DNA from: Phytomonas francai
Lineage: Eukaryota > Euglenozoa > Kinetoplastea > Trypanosomatida > Trypanosomatidae
Length of the DNA stretch: 64,000 nt
Reading direction: 5' to 3'
NCBI GenBank assembly: GCA_001766655.1
Contig: MJCC01000020.1
Location: forward strand, 130,331-194,330
Shown: one piece after another, positions 40,382 to 51,100 of the stretch
How the letters are laid out: every line of letters starts with the position of its first letter
Position numbering within the stretch: position 1 is the stretch's first letter
Notes under the pieces: generated by a model
Seen by the model: only the letters and a program-made list of their open reading frames with translations
Database searches by the model: none
What the model was told of the DNA's origin: nothing
Translations under genes and position numbers: made by a program

Positions 40382-40933
40382 TCACCACCCCTGAGGAAAC
40401 ATCGCCTTAAAACGCCTGACAAAGAACTTCTGCCGGGGCCCCCCGACGTCGGAGCCGTACTGCCCGCGGGTTCGCCAGATATCCCGCGAGTGCGTGAGCG
40501 GGGCGGAGCCGATCTTGTGGTAGTAGTCCGGGTGGACGTGGTAGTAGGCGGAGCGGAAGTCGGTGACCTCCGCCGTCCGGACGGGGGCCGCGCCGACGGC
40601 GTTGCAGCGCGCGGCCTCCTCGGCCCGCCGCCGGTCGCGGGCCTCCGAGAAGAGCAGCATCTCGCGCGAGACCTCGTCGCGGGAGTGGAACCAGTGCATG
40701 TTTTGTGCGTAGGTCGCGATCGCGGCCACGCGCTGCCAGCCCAGCACGAGACGGTAGTCGACCTCCTTGGGGGGGAGGGCGGCGAGGTGGGGGTCGCGGA
40801 AGGTGCCGCGGACCTCCTCCAGCACGAGCTCGCGGCGCGAGCGGAGGGGGAAGCGGTGCGCGCCCTTGATGAGCGCGCGGTAGAGCCGAAGCTTCTCCGC
40901 GTGTTTGTAGCCGCCTGCAGACGAAAGGGGCAT
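40382..40933 (-). CDS. LYR-motif protein, probably mitochondrial
   Basis: A 183-residue protein with the LYR signature at 17-19 in the context HAEKLRLYRALIKGAHRFPL, then ELVLEEVRGTFR at 35-46, the layout of LYRM/complex I accessory proteins that bind acyl carrier protein. The family is mitochondrial: complex I subunits NDUFA6/NDUFB9, Fe-S and assembly factors, or mitoribosome-linked factors. The second half (about 75-183) is a basic, Tyr/His-rich extension without a family match that I know. I cannot say which LYRM it is. The start at ATG 40933 puts the motif near the N-terminus as is usual; a longer form would begin with a GTG. Confidence 0.75.
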   Translation of the reverse strand: MPLSSAGGYKHAEKLRLYRALIKGAHRFPLRSRRELVLEEVRGTFRDPHLAALPPKEVDYRLVLGWQRVAAIATYAQNMHWFHSRDEVSREMLLFSEARDRRRAEEAARCNAVGAAPVRTAEVTDFRSAYYHVHPDYYHKIGSAPLTHSRDIWRTRGQYGSDVGGPRQKFFVRRFKAMFPQGW

Positions 40934-42198
40934 GCTAACGCAATCTACATGCACTTTCTTCTATCTTATAAGAGGTAAACTATCATATATATATATATAT
41001 ATATAAGAAATATTGGGTTCTTATTTCGCACGCTTGATATCCGAAAGACTGAAAATTTCAAACCAAGAGGTATGAACGAAGCTCATTAACATCCTGTCGT
41101 TTTTGACACAGCATTAATATGAGCTAAAATATATAAAGGGGTTTTATCAAACTGATATTCTTATAATGTGTGAGTAAAAATTAAAAACACACAGAAGGAA
41201 TCATTCTGTCAAATAGAAAATGATAATGATTATTGGATATAGACGTATATATATATATGTATATATATACGTAGCTTTACTCACACTACATACTATTTTA
41301 GGAAAAAGTTTAGAAATTGAAACAAAATTACAAATATTCTAAAGAAATTTAATGGGAAAAATCACCAATTTACTAGATAAAACTTTGTTTTTATCATTGA
41401 AACAATATCGCTTAAACACTTCAGCTTCTTGAAAATAATATCAGTCTACGAAAATTCTGACAAACCTATTTTTGAAAAAAAAAGAATAGCAATGGATTGC
41501 TTAAGAAATGTGATGCCCTAATATACATATGGGTGGTACAATTTTATTCAAGTCCAAGTAATAATATATAATATACACAAAAGTTACGTAACCATACAGC
41601 TAAAATAAGCAAACAGATTCATACCTTTTCAAGAGAACATCAAGCATTTCGGGTGATTTAGACAATGAATAATTGAACAAAAAAGTAAGTAAAACAAGAG
41701 AGAGGGGGAAGTAAAGTGAAGAAGAAAACATGCTACTCAATTTCATTCTTCTCAGCCACTAACTCTAAAAGATTTCCTAACGGGGAAAATAATACGGAAT
41801 ATAAAGTAAAATATTAACATTTTGCTTGCGCGGCACTTGTGGAACATAAATGAACTCACAAGGAACCAATATTACTCAGAAGCAGTTTTAACTAGGCTGA
41901 CCATCTCAGTAAGCTCCACGCAAAGGTGCACAATCGGAAAAAAGCATTCGATTCAATTTCCATATGACAATGAAAGTAAATAATTATTAAAGAAATATTG
42001 ATTTACATACAACTATACCTCATCCTCATATGGTACATGATCTTTTCCACAATGAGCCTCACATTATTTACCCTTTTAAATGAACAATAAAATTCTTGAA
42101 CACGACAAACCTCACGGCCGGCGCATGTAGTTCAGTGCGTTCAAGATCGCGGTGCATAAAAAGTAACGGTATTTTTTCCCCTTATGAAGGAATAGTGT
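40934..42198. other. Intergenic, AT-rich with a TA palindrome
   Basis: No supported gene. TA repeats at 40985-41005; a 30-base perfect-looking palindrome acgtatat...atatacgt at 41243-41272. Confidence 0.6.
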
Positions 42199-43530
42199 TC
42201 AGAGCTTGATATTGGCTTCATGAACCTCACCAGCACTAGGCATATCGACCTCACTAAAGACGCATGGAGCGGAAGTATGGCTGCGAGCATGTCGACTGGT
42301 CTGGCTCGACATCAAACGCCTCTGCACTTCTTTTGCTGGCGGAGGAATTGATGAATTGGGATCCCCGACAGGGGCGTCCTTCATGTTTTGTGGACCGTCG
42401 AAGCAAACACCTTGACCATCCTCTTTCATTTTTATAAGCTGCTCGCTACCGTAAGAGTTCGCATTGCTATACTGATTGACATCTGGTGCCTCGAGTACCA
42501 GGGGATTTCTCTGGTTAAAATCCTCAGGTTTTACGTGTGGGGTGGGATCCCAATGGTTAAGCGGGAACTGAAGGTGCGCAGCATTCACTGCACTCCCGTT
42601 GTCCACTTCAAATGGAAACCCCCGGTACTCGCGAATGACCATCGAATTAATTGGCTTTCCAGCGGACTTCGTCATGGACGTGATACAACAATATCCCGCA
42701 ATTAGCGAAATGATTAACAATAGGACAAATAGGAAAGCACTGTAGATTAGGAACCAGTTCTTTTGAGCCCACGTCATTTCATCCCATCCCTTAACAAAGA
42801 TCGGCTGTGCCGCTTTGGTAACTTTGGGTGAATCCATAGGATGAGACTGAACTTCGCACGCAATAAGAAAGTTTTCCCGCGCGTTGGCGGACTTTTCATG
42901 AGGTCTTTCACTGCAATCCGCCCGGTAGAGCAAACCATCAGTGGCATTATACCCATTTATCATGAAGTAATCCCCGTATGGGTATGTACTTGTCTCGTTC
43001 CAATTGTACTGAGTATAGAAATTTAACGCAGCCTTTTCGGGGTTCTTATCGAACCTGTATATGCCTTCCCAGAAGGCGGTGCCCGGCTCTTTCATGTAGC
43101 TGTAATAGTCGTAGAAACCGAATATCCAACGGAAAATGCAATTTGAGCCATTATAGGTACCCGCCTTAGCCGGATGACAGAAGGTGGTAGCGTAATTGGA
43201 GGGCTGCGCGGTAGCGCCTGTATAAAAGCTCGTGCCGGTTATATTCCGATAATTCTTAATATGAAAGGCGATGGCATTGGTGTAACCGAAATTCGGATCG
43301 CTCGCGGGCACACCGCCGTGCATCGCGCAGTGCTCCACTGCAGTACGAAATCCGGCATGTGTATAGGCGGTATAACCATTTGGAAAGTCTAGTACGAAAT
43401 GACCGCGCATCTGCAACAGAAAAAGACCGGGGCCTGCAGTTTTAGCCCTTGCGATGCTCCCCAGGAAGACCAACATGAGGAACTGCGCAAGCATAGCGGA
43501 CAGTCTACGCCGGTGATGTAACGAAAGCAT
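42199..43530 (-). CDS. C-type-lectin-like single-pass membrane protein, low-GC paralogue
   Basis: A 443-residue protein with a signal peptide (hydrophobic core at about 14-28), a lumenal CTLD-like domain (about 40-230), a TM helix at about 260-283 and a long polar cytosolic tail (about 160 residues). Conserved with the product at 34875-36074: FCHP and CIFRWIFGFYDYYSY around 117-145, GDYFMINGYNA, and the closing NFLIACEVQ at 220-228. Cys at 68, 118, 131, 206 and 225 could pair as in CTLDs. Several NxS/T sites lie in the lumenal part. GC is much lower than in its paralogue. Two ATGs are possible (43530 and 43494); both keep the signal peptide. Extension to 43671 needs a GTG. Confidence 0.75.
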   Translation of the reverse strand: MLSLHHRRRLSAMLAQFLMLVFLGSIARAKTAGPGLFLLQMRGHFVLDFPNGYTAYTHAGFRTAVEHCAMHGGVPASDPNFGYTNAIAFHIKNYRNITGTSFYTGATAQPSNYATTFCHPAKAGTYNGSNCIFRWIFGFYDYYSYMKEPGTAFWEGIYRFDKNPEKAALNFYTQYNWNETSTYPYGDYFMINGYNATDGLLYRADCSERPHEKSANARENFLIACEVQSHPMDSPKVTKAAQPIFVKGWDEMTWAQKNWFLIYSAFLFVLLLIISLIAGYCCITSMTKSAGKPINSMVIREYRGFPFEVDNGSAVNAAHLQFPLNHWDPTPHVKPEDFNQRNPLVLEAPDVNQYSNANSYGSEQLIKMKEDGQGVCFDGPQNMKDAPVGDPNSSIPPPAKEVQRRLMSSQTSRHARSHTSAPCVFSEVDMPSAGEVHEANIKL

Positions 43531-44208
43531 ACACAGAGATGTCTGCGTCAGGGATAGAAGAATATTTAGAAAACGCGTACCAGTGGGAGAAAAGTGTACC
43601 TTGCTGCTACCTTCGCACTTAGAGAAAACCTGTGTATGCACGGGTGTCTGCTCTGAATTTTTTCCTTTCACAACTTTTAAAAAGATTCGAAATCATAGAA
43701 CGCAGATTTAGAAAGAATGAGGAGGAAGCACACAAATGCATTCAATCAGACAAGGCAAGACGTGATCATGCCAAGAGAAATTTATGGGAATCCTTGTTAG
43801 CAGGGAAGGTAAGTGTCTGAATTAATGTCAATGGTATCAAGTGATGTACTCATTTGCTGTTTCCGCAACCAAAGTATGATGGGAAAAAATAAAGAAAACT
43901 CTGAATAGTAGGCAAACGGAGAAGGGGGGGGGGGGGGGGGGGGTTACAACAACCATGTTTCAATGGAATAGCTAGTCACTGACAGTAATACAAACAGAGA
44001 CGCAGGTACCCTATGAAGATGTTGGTTGTAAAAAAACAACATCGGGGACATACTCTCATAGTTAAAGTGAAAACACTGGGGATGGCATTCAATTGGCAAT
44101 GCAAAGAAGACCATTGAAATAAAACTACATAAATTTAACTCTCTTCCCCCGAGTACACTATATCATTATCTATTGCACGCCTCTCCTCTGTCAAATTTAT
44201 TTTTGCTG
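43531..44208. other. Intergenic with a 20-base G run
   Basis: A 20-G run at 43924-43943. A plus-strand frame of 62 codons (43632-43820) has no ATG and no family signal. No supported gene. Confidence 0.55.
43924..43943. repeat. 20-base G homopolymer (C on the coding strand)
   Basis: Direct reading. Confidence 0.9.
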
Positions 44209-46197
44209 CTATTTTGTTTTTCTTGACTGAACCCATCTAACAGCAATAAGAATTCCTCTTAAACATCCTAAAACGTAAAAATGTATCCCAGGACTATGAC
44301 ACAAGGCTGAGGATACATTCGTTTTAGTTGTATGCTTGGGAAGAAACGAAAGGATGATAAAACAGAAACCAGCATCCACTAGTGAAGTTGCTAAGGCTGG
44401 ACAGGCACCGCATAAGTACTTGATAGTGTACCACGTACCTTCTGAGAGCCTTTGAGAAGCAACGCGCATGAATTTGCAGAGTGCTCTAGCTTTCCGGCCC
44501 CATTTGCCCCGTTCCATGGAAAAGTCCAAGTATGCCGCATTATCTTGATTCAAAGTTTTATCATTGGCACTAGAAAAGGCTCCTGCACAAAAACGAGGCC
44601 TTGGAATGCACGCCAACACTTTTGTCCATTTCCCGTTAGTGCTGTGCGATTGGTATAGATGCACGCACAAAGACCACCAATCAAGATCCAGAAAGGAATG
44701 CGTGACAACCTCTGGCAGCGAGTAAAGCAGCATGCAAACAAAGTAGCCTTTGGGTGTGAGTCCCCTCCATACCCTGTCAGCTACGAGATATGAAAAAATA
44801 CTGCGGCCGTTTTCATCAAAAACAGTCTGAGAGCGCACCCATGGGGCAAATGCCGGCCGGCCGATCCATTCCACAAATAGGAACATCCTCCACATGGGCA
44901 CCAACCATAATGGCAAACAACAGCGCACCGTAGGCGAATCCGCTGAGATTAGAAAGACATATAAATCAAGAAGGCTATCTATTTTAAAGTCTCGAGACGC
45001 ATTTGGCACCTCGTTCTGTGCGGGTTTCAAGTAGACATAACTCAAAGGGCCTGTAAAGATAGGGTCTCGAATCAACGACGCGGCTAGGTCTCTGGCGATG
45101 CGGAGGATATTAAGGGGGCTCTGCGCAAACACGGCGAATGTGAAGTCTGCAAGCGTTCCCTGGGGCACGTATGCACAATTGCTCCCAGTGCTGTAAAAAT
45201 ACATAAAACGGGCCAGGGCACGACTAATGCAAAAAACGGCAACATGTATAGTTGCGTCCTGCGCCGCCATGCAGCAGAGCGAACGCAACGACTTAAGCAC
45301 AAAAAAAGTGCTAGTAGTAGTGGCAACGCTGTGCGCAAAATCTCCGTCGGTAGTGCGTTGCTTAGCTAAAATGACCTGAACGAGCGGCGCCAACATTTGG
45401 CTATAATCATCACATAATCGGGAAATGAGCTGCTTCCGACGGTAAGGGTAGCAATTATCACTGGGCAAAGTTCCTTCCACCTGCACATCATGATGATGTA
45501 GTTGTGAACCAGACCGAATGCTCGAATTTTTAGGTGAATAGGAAGTCGAGACTGATGCAAAGGGGCTTTTAAAGAAAAAATCACTACGGAGACTACCCCG
45601 GTATGAAGTAATATAGCTTTTTCTCCCTCTATTAGCATTTGTCATATCGGTAGTTTGAAATGTGTGTTTAACGTATGGCGTCGCTAATCGATCGTAGCCG
45701 TTGATACTCTTTTGAACAAGATTCTTGGGCACTGCGCGCTTATCAATGTTATTTTCAGATTCGTATTCAACGTTCCCGGCGAAAGAAAAAACGCGTTTGG
45801 CACTGTTGGAAGTGGCCTCTCGTGGTAAAATCTCCCCTCGACTCCATTCCTCCCTGAATTTGGTGCCTTTTGTAATCTCCGTGCTAGTGCTATCCCTATC
45901 ATTATCATGTGTAGATAATGGCGTGTTTTGAGTCTCTTTGCCTTTTTTCGACCGCGGTATGTATTGATTTTCATTTAAACAGTGAAGCCGCCCGTATTCA
46001 AGCTGTGAAGCTAATTTTGTTAGTGTATCGCGGCGTTTCCTTCCCATGAAGTGTGCTGCACTGAACATAAAAGGAGACGTTACTGCTACAAAAAAGACCA
46101 TGACTAGGTATCGGTGAGCAGTAGATTGTAAGAGATTTTTAAGCAACTGCAGGTCGTTCTCAAACGCTGAAGAACTATAAGTATGGCCTTGGGACAT
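44209..46197 (-). CDS. Multi-pass membrane protein of unknown function
   Basis: A 662-residue protein that I do not recognise. A hydrophobic segment YLVMVFFVAVTSPFMFSAAHF lies at about 29-49, then a polar Ser/Arg/Asn-rich region to about 250. Several hydrophobic stretches then appear (for example CLPLWLVPMWRMFLFVEWIG, YFVCMLLYSLPEVV, LVDAGFCFIILSFL, and YVLGCLRGILIAVRWV near the C-terminus). This predicts about four to six TM helices and a large soluble N-terminal loop. There is no catalytic motif that I can identify. The start is the ATG at 46197, one codon after a GTG. It sits in the same array as the lectin-like proteins, but no functional link follows from that. Confidence 0.7.
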   Translation of the reverse strand: MSQGHTYSSSAFENDLQLLKNLLQSTAHRYLVMVFFVAVTSPFMFSAAHFMGRKRRDTLTKLASQLEYGRLHCLNENQYIPRSKKGKETQNTPLSTHDNDRDSTSTEITKGTKFREEWSRGEILPREATSNSAKRVFSFAGNVEYESENNIDKRAVPKNLVQKSINGYDRLATPYVKHTFQTTDMTNANRGRKSYITSYRGSLRSDFFFKSPFASVSTSYSPKNSSIRSGSQLHHHDVQVEGTLPSDNCYPYRRKQLISRLCDDYSQMLAPLVQVILAKQRTTDGDFAHSVATTTSTFFVLKSLRSLCCMAAQDATIHVAVFCISRALARFMYFYSTGSNCAYVPQGTLADFTFAVFAQSPLNILRIARDLAASLIRDPIFTGPLSYVYLKPAQNEVPNASRDFKIDSLLDLYVFLISADSPTVRCCLPLWLVPMWRMFLFVEWIGRPAFAPWVRSQTVFDENGRSIFSYLVADRVWRGLTPKGYFVCMLLYSLPEVVTHSFLDLDWWSLCVHLYQSHSTNGKWTKVLACIPRPRFCAGAFSSANDKTLNQDNAAYLDFSMERGKWGRKARALCKFMRVASQRLSEGTWYTIKYLCGACPALATSLVDAGFCFIILSFLPKHTTKTNVSSALCHSPGIHFYVLGCLRGILIAVRWVQSRKTK

Positions 46198-46421
46198 CAC
46201 CGTTCCTTTCTTTATTATTATTGTTTATAAATAGTATGCATTTATGATGACTGAAGAAGTTTTGGTGCGGAAGCCATACAAACATTCCTGAAGAAATAGC
46301 TTCTTTTAACTTGTTTTTCTTTCTATGGTCAAACACGCACACACGAAAGAATCTGCATCCAAAAGGACAATTTATATTTATTGAAATTTGATACTTAAAA
46401 TAATTGCTTTATAAATATAAT

Positions 46422-46448
46422 ATATATATATATATAGATAGATAGATA
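46422..46448. repeat. TA and GATA short repeats
   Basis: TA run followed by three GATA units. Confidence 0.85.
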
Positions 46449-47083
46449 TTGGAATCCTACCTATGCATGGTCAATGCGAAGAAGTCATCCGAATCCCTGC
46501 ACGTATGGAGAGGAAGAGATGCACGAGACATCGCACATTCGTGTTTACTCCAACAACAACAACAACACCCACCTATCTCGTCCCATTACCAGTCCAGCAA
46601 CTCAGAGCAAACACCATTGCCTTCCAATATTTCTCTCTCTCCATGCTACCCAGTGAGCCTTGTACGTCTTGCTGAGGAGGTCCCCAGTGGTGCCGGCTCT
46701 CCATTTCGTCCTTACCACAGCAACCTAATGTGGCGGCCCCTTTACGTACTTAACGTTTCCTCCAGGGGTTGTTAGTTTGACCACATGCCCTATAGTCTCG
46801 CTAAACGAGGAAGCACATCGATTACCTTTGATTGTAGAAAAGTAATGGGCCCTACTACCTCACTTTAACAACCACAGCTTGTACCCAATATGAGCTCGCA
46901 TGTGTTTACCCAGTTCAATAAGCCGTCCCCAGACGCGATATGAATCCGATTCCTAAATCCTCCAAAGTGCGAAAAAAACAGAAAGAACGGGATTCCCTCC
47001 TGTGGAAACTGGAAACCCCTGATGGATTGTCTTTTCAAGATATGGAAAGAATACTCTTTGCTTTTACGATTTTTTTTAAAATG

Positions 47084-47100
47084 CCCCCCCCCCCCCCCCC
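47084..47100. repeat. 17-base C homopolymer
   Basis: The only long run in this array with C on plus (G on the coding strand). Confidence 0.9.
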
Positions 47101-47299
47101 ACGTTTGACTAGAAGCATGTAAAGTCAAGCTATTGTAAACAATTTAGTTGTAAAGTATAATGTATAAAGGGCCATCTCAACCTAGTTGAAGTTACATGCA
47201 AGAATAATGTCTCGAACAATATAATATAACACTGGTGATGTTAGGAATATTAGTTTAAGGAAAATTCCTCGAGGCATTACTAAAAATGCCGAGCACGCA

Positions 47300-47682
47300 G
47301 TTACTCATAGGGTTTTACCTAAACTTGACACATAAGCCTAAGTGGTACCGTAATGGGCCATAAGCGGAGAAATTTACCTTGTCTAAGAGAAAGCTGCGTA
47401 AATGGATTTTGGTGATACAGTTTAGGCTACCCTCTTTATAGGGATGGTCTTAACATAAAATCATGTGTTACAAATTTCGGTATCAGAATAACTTATTGGC
47501 AACCCCGTTACCTTGCAGGAATCAAAAGGTTGGATATTGCTGATTACGGGTTTGTTCTCTATTACGAGCGACATCATAAAGCTTCCTGGATGTACTAATT
47601 GTCATAGTGGCTCTGGTAGTGTTACACATTTCACAGCCAATATCATGAATTTCACTATCAAGAACAGCTCCACTTGTATCCT
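47300..47682 (-). pseudogene. Possible decayed minus-strand coding sequence
   Basis: On the minus strand a T/C tract (about 47695-47720) ends in TTTACAG with AG at 47682-47681. It is followed by 52 open codons to a TGA at 47524-47522 that look protein-like (for example DTSGAVLDSEIHDIGCEMCN). A shifted frame continues the protein-like text (SCKVTGLPISYSDTEICNT), and a further segment nearer 47320-47420 reads YHQNPFTQLSLRQGKF. I recognise no family. Reading-frame shifts make an intact gene unlikely. Confidence 0.25.
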
Positions 47683-48131
47683 GTAAATCTCAAAGAAATG
47701 TGAAAGGGAGAAAAAAAGTGCAAAAATTACGCATTGCTGATTTATAAATGGCTACAGCAACATATTTACGGTTTTTTGTGCCGTGTATCGGCAGTCTTCT
47801 TGTATTTTCAAGACTCCAAGAAGCCCTTAGAGAAGGCGAAAGTATCTGTATTGTTTATGCTTTGTATTTTAATTTTCATCCGGCAAATGGATTTGCAAGA
47901 TAAAAAAGCATACAAAAGGTGATAAAATGGAATACTTTTCATCGTGCACCCTAAAACAAGAATAAGTAAATACATCAACCTTAAAGTTTTTTACCTCCGG
48001 AAAAGGAAGATACTCTCGCATTTACAAAGGTATATCAGTCAAGAAACCTAAAAATGCTATACATTAGTGCTACAGCGAAGCGTACGTCCTTATATAAATG
48101 TGTAGGGATAATGAGAAGCTTTTGCACGTTT

Positions 48132-51100
48132 TTACAGATCCATAAATATTTCGTCATGTGGATTGTGTCGAAGTAACCACTTGGCTAAGTGTTCAGTTGG
48201 ATTTTCAGGACGCTGCTCACAAACCTCAACTAATCCTTTGCTAAGCAATGGCATTACCTGTTTCATTAAAAATTTTCGAAGGGGATCCTTCCTCTCCTCG
48301 AGAGCTGCACGATCCGCAGCTTGGATAGAGAGCAAATCGTTGCTTGTGCTTTCTCGGGCGATAAGTTCTTCTTCATAAGCCTCTTGTTCGCGATTGCGAG
48401 CCTCTTGCTCGAGACTCTTCTTTTCACTGATTCGTTCCTCTTCCAAGCGGACGCGGCGAACCGTTTCCTTATGCACCTCCAGTGGTGATTTACCAAAATA
48501 ATGAGGGGGTCCCAATTTTTGCTGAGCCGTGAGCTCCAAAACACTCGTTGGAGGAAGTTCGTATTTAGAGCTCGGAGCAGGCGGAGGAATCAGTGGTTCC
48601 TTTTGGACGTTAATCTGGTGAACTCGAATACGACGACCACCTGGGGTGATGCTGGTTGAAACCGTTACGGCGCACTCAAGGTAGTTAAGCATACTGTACA
48701 ATTGCCCATTGACAGACTTCAACGTCACCACACTGGCGCTCCGCATTCGACCGGTAAGACTGGCATCGTACATGGCACCGAATCCCCGCTTAAACTCCTC
48801 AAGCTCCTCATTGAACGTCTCAATCGTCTTTTTGTGGGGTTCACCTGTTAACATCGAAAAAGAAGTTATGGTATTTTTCTTCCACGTTGCTGACGCTTCC
48901 ATTGCGCCATCATTTGGAGGAAGCACGCCCGAATTTCCTGGGATCAAATTATCAGTCACACATGTATCAGAAAAAGGGGTAAGTGCTTTGAGCCCAGAGA
49001 AAGCATTCCAACGCTTGAGAAGATACTCATCATCCGCACAAAGTATCAGGACGTCGTCCGGAAGACGACCCTCGTCCGAGAGCTCCTGATTCCATGCCAC
49101 GTGTTGGCTATCCTCAGCTTCTTTGTTCTCGTTGCTGGGGTCAGTACCCTGTGTTGGTGCGGGGGAACGCGGGTTAAGTGCCTCTTCCTCCGTGGCAGGT
49201 GCAATGAGAGGTTCAAATCCGAAGCTGTACCTCGCCTGCTGCAGATTTTGCGGGAAACTAACAAGAATATAGCCTTGATTGCGACAGTCTGGCCAAGCCA
49301 ATCGCCACCTCAGCATCAAAGCAAGCCCTTGGTCCTGAAAGGGGGCATCTTGTAAGGCCTCCTTGGCTTGCTGCAGCTCCTCTTCCTCTTTCTTCCGCTG
49401 CTGTTCCTTCGCAAGTCGCTTTTTCGATAAGCTTGATTTGTTCACCGTACGTTTACTAGTGGTAGCGGCATTTGCGAGATCATCTGCTCCCACTGTTGAA
49501 AGTCTCACTTTCATGAGCAAAATACGCTCCATTTCCGCAATTTTATTGCGCCACCGCTCCACCAAAGGGCTGTTCGCTATTTTTTCCTCTATGACCTGCT
49601 CCACCTCGTTCAGCTCCTCAGACGAGAGAGTACACGGCGGCGCGAGGTCGCTCTCGCCGTCGTCATCATCGGCTACGACGCTGGCGCGGTACACGTAGCC
49701 ATATTGGGCATCCTTCCGGCCAACAGGATTGGAAAGTCGGTGTTTTCCATTTATTTGCATTGCATTCCTTTCCTCCTCCTGTGCCTCTTGCCCATCTTCC
49801 TCTCCTGTTGCTTGCAGTTGTTCTGCCAGCATGGCTCTCCTTTTCTGAAGCCGCGCTGCTCGCCTTTTGCGGCTTGTCTTAATCACCAACCGACGTTCCT
49901 CTTCACATCGGATTAGCTCTGTACGGTAGTCCTCTAATTTTTTCTTACACTCGCGCAAATATTGACGAAAGGCCTCGACGACGTCATCAATACGAAAGAC
50001 AGGTATCTTATAGTAGCGAGCTAGCATAGCAGCGAGGTAAGACTTACCGGAAAGTGGGGGTCCAAGGATCAGCACACGTTTGGGGGTTACATTTCGTGCG
50101 ACGCGGAACTCCAGGGAAATCTTTTCAATATTTCGCTTAAAACCTCCTTCTGAGACCCACGTCCCTGTTTCCTTTGTCCCATTGCTCATGACTTCATTCA
50201 GGTACTGAGCGTTTGCTTCAAGCTTGAGCTGCGCCCTTCCCTCCACGGGCAATGGCACCTCATCCATCTCCATGATGGTCTTGATTGCGCCGCGCTCCAA
50301 GCACAAATCAATCGTAAAGTGTTCAATATTGCTATACAACGCGCTGTCGGCGGGTTTGACCACCTGCAAGGCACAGGCCCCCCCAAACGCCCGATTGATC
50401 GCTTTAATAATGTCCCCCCAGGAGAGCTGCGTGTCGCTGTCGGTGGCGAAAATGTACCGCTGTGGGGGTAGCACCTGCGATGGGCAAGACAGGAGTTTTC
50501 GCGTAAAGGTCGCCAAATCCTTTACGTGAATCATCGGCACACGCTGCTCGCCGGTGCCGAAAATTGGCAGCGTGGGATTCGGCTCTTCCCCTTGCTTCTC
50601 CATCGTGGCATTCCAGGATTGGCGGAAGAACGGCTCGAGAATATCCTCGCCCTCACCGTAGGCCAGACCGGCGAAAATGACAAAAGTATCGAGTGGCAGT
50701 CCATGGGCGCGATGCGCCGCAGCCACGGCTTTCTCTGCATCACGCCAGTTAAAGTATTTGATATGCGGAATGCGGCGGTTATACTGGTCCTCTGTTAGTA
50801 TTTCGTTCTTGCCGACGGTCTTGTCAAATTCAATCCCTTCACCTTGCTCCCCTTCCTCGTCGTCGCTTCCCTCAATTTCACCCAGCAAAGAAGCCCTGTC
50901 ACCCTCCGGGGGCGGTGGATACGGCGCGTCGATTTCAACATCCTCATCATTATCCTCTAGCCTGTTGCCTGGATCGTCATTCTCCTCATCCTGTACATGT
51001 TCTGTTTCCACATCTTGTGGAAACGATAATCCGTGGAGTGGGGGCGTCGCAAACCAGCTCATAAAGTTAGAAAGGAGTACAAATCTCTTAGGTTTATGGA

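Larger units (their letters stand above)
46198..48131. other. 1.9-kb intergenic region with possible decayed coding sequence
   Basis: AT-rich at the edges with TA/GATA repeats (46422-46448), but balanced in composition at about 46450-47080 and 47250-47690. A 17-base C run is at 47084-47100. Several short frames look protein-like yet are broken by stops and shifts (see findings). No intact gene. Confidence 0.5.

Noticed and set aside
43801..43815. GTAAGT 5' splice-site-like sequence after an open plus frame
   Set aside because: Cis-introns are very rare in kinetoplastids, no matching gene is recognisable, and it is opposite to the array.
46463..46675. 70-codon plus ORF with ATG
   Set aside because: Overlaps other equally protein-like frames and a CAA repeat; no family signal and opposite to the array. 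Kept only as part of the relic finding.
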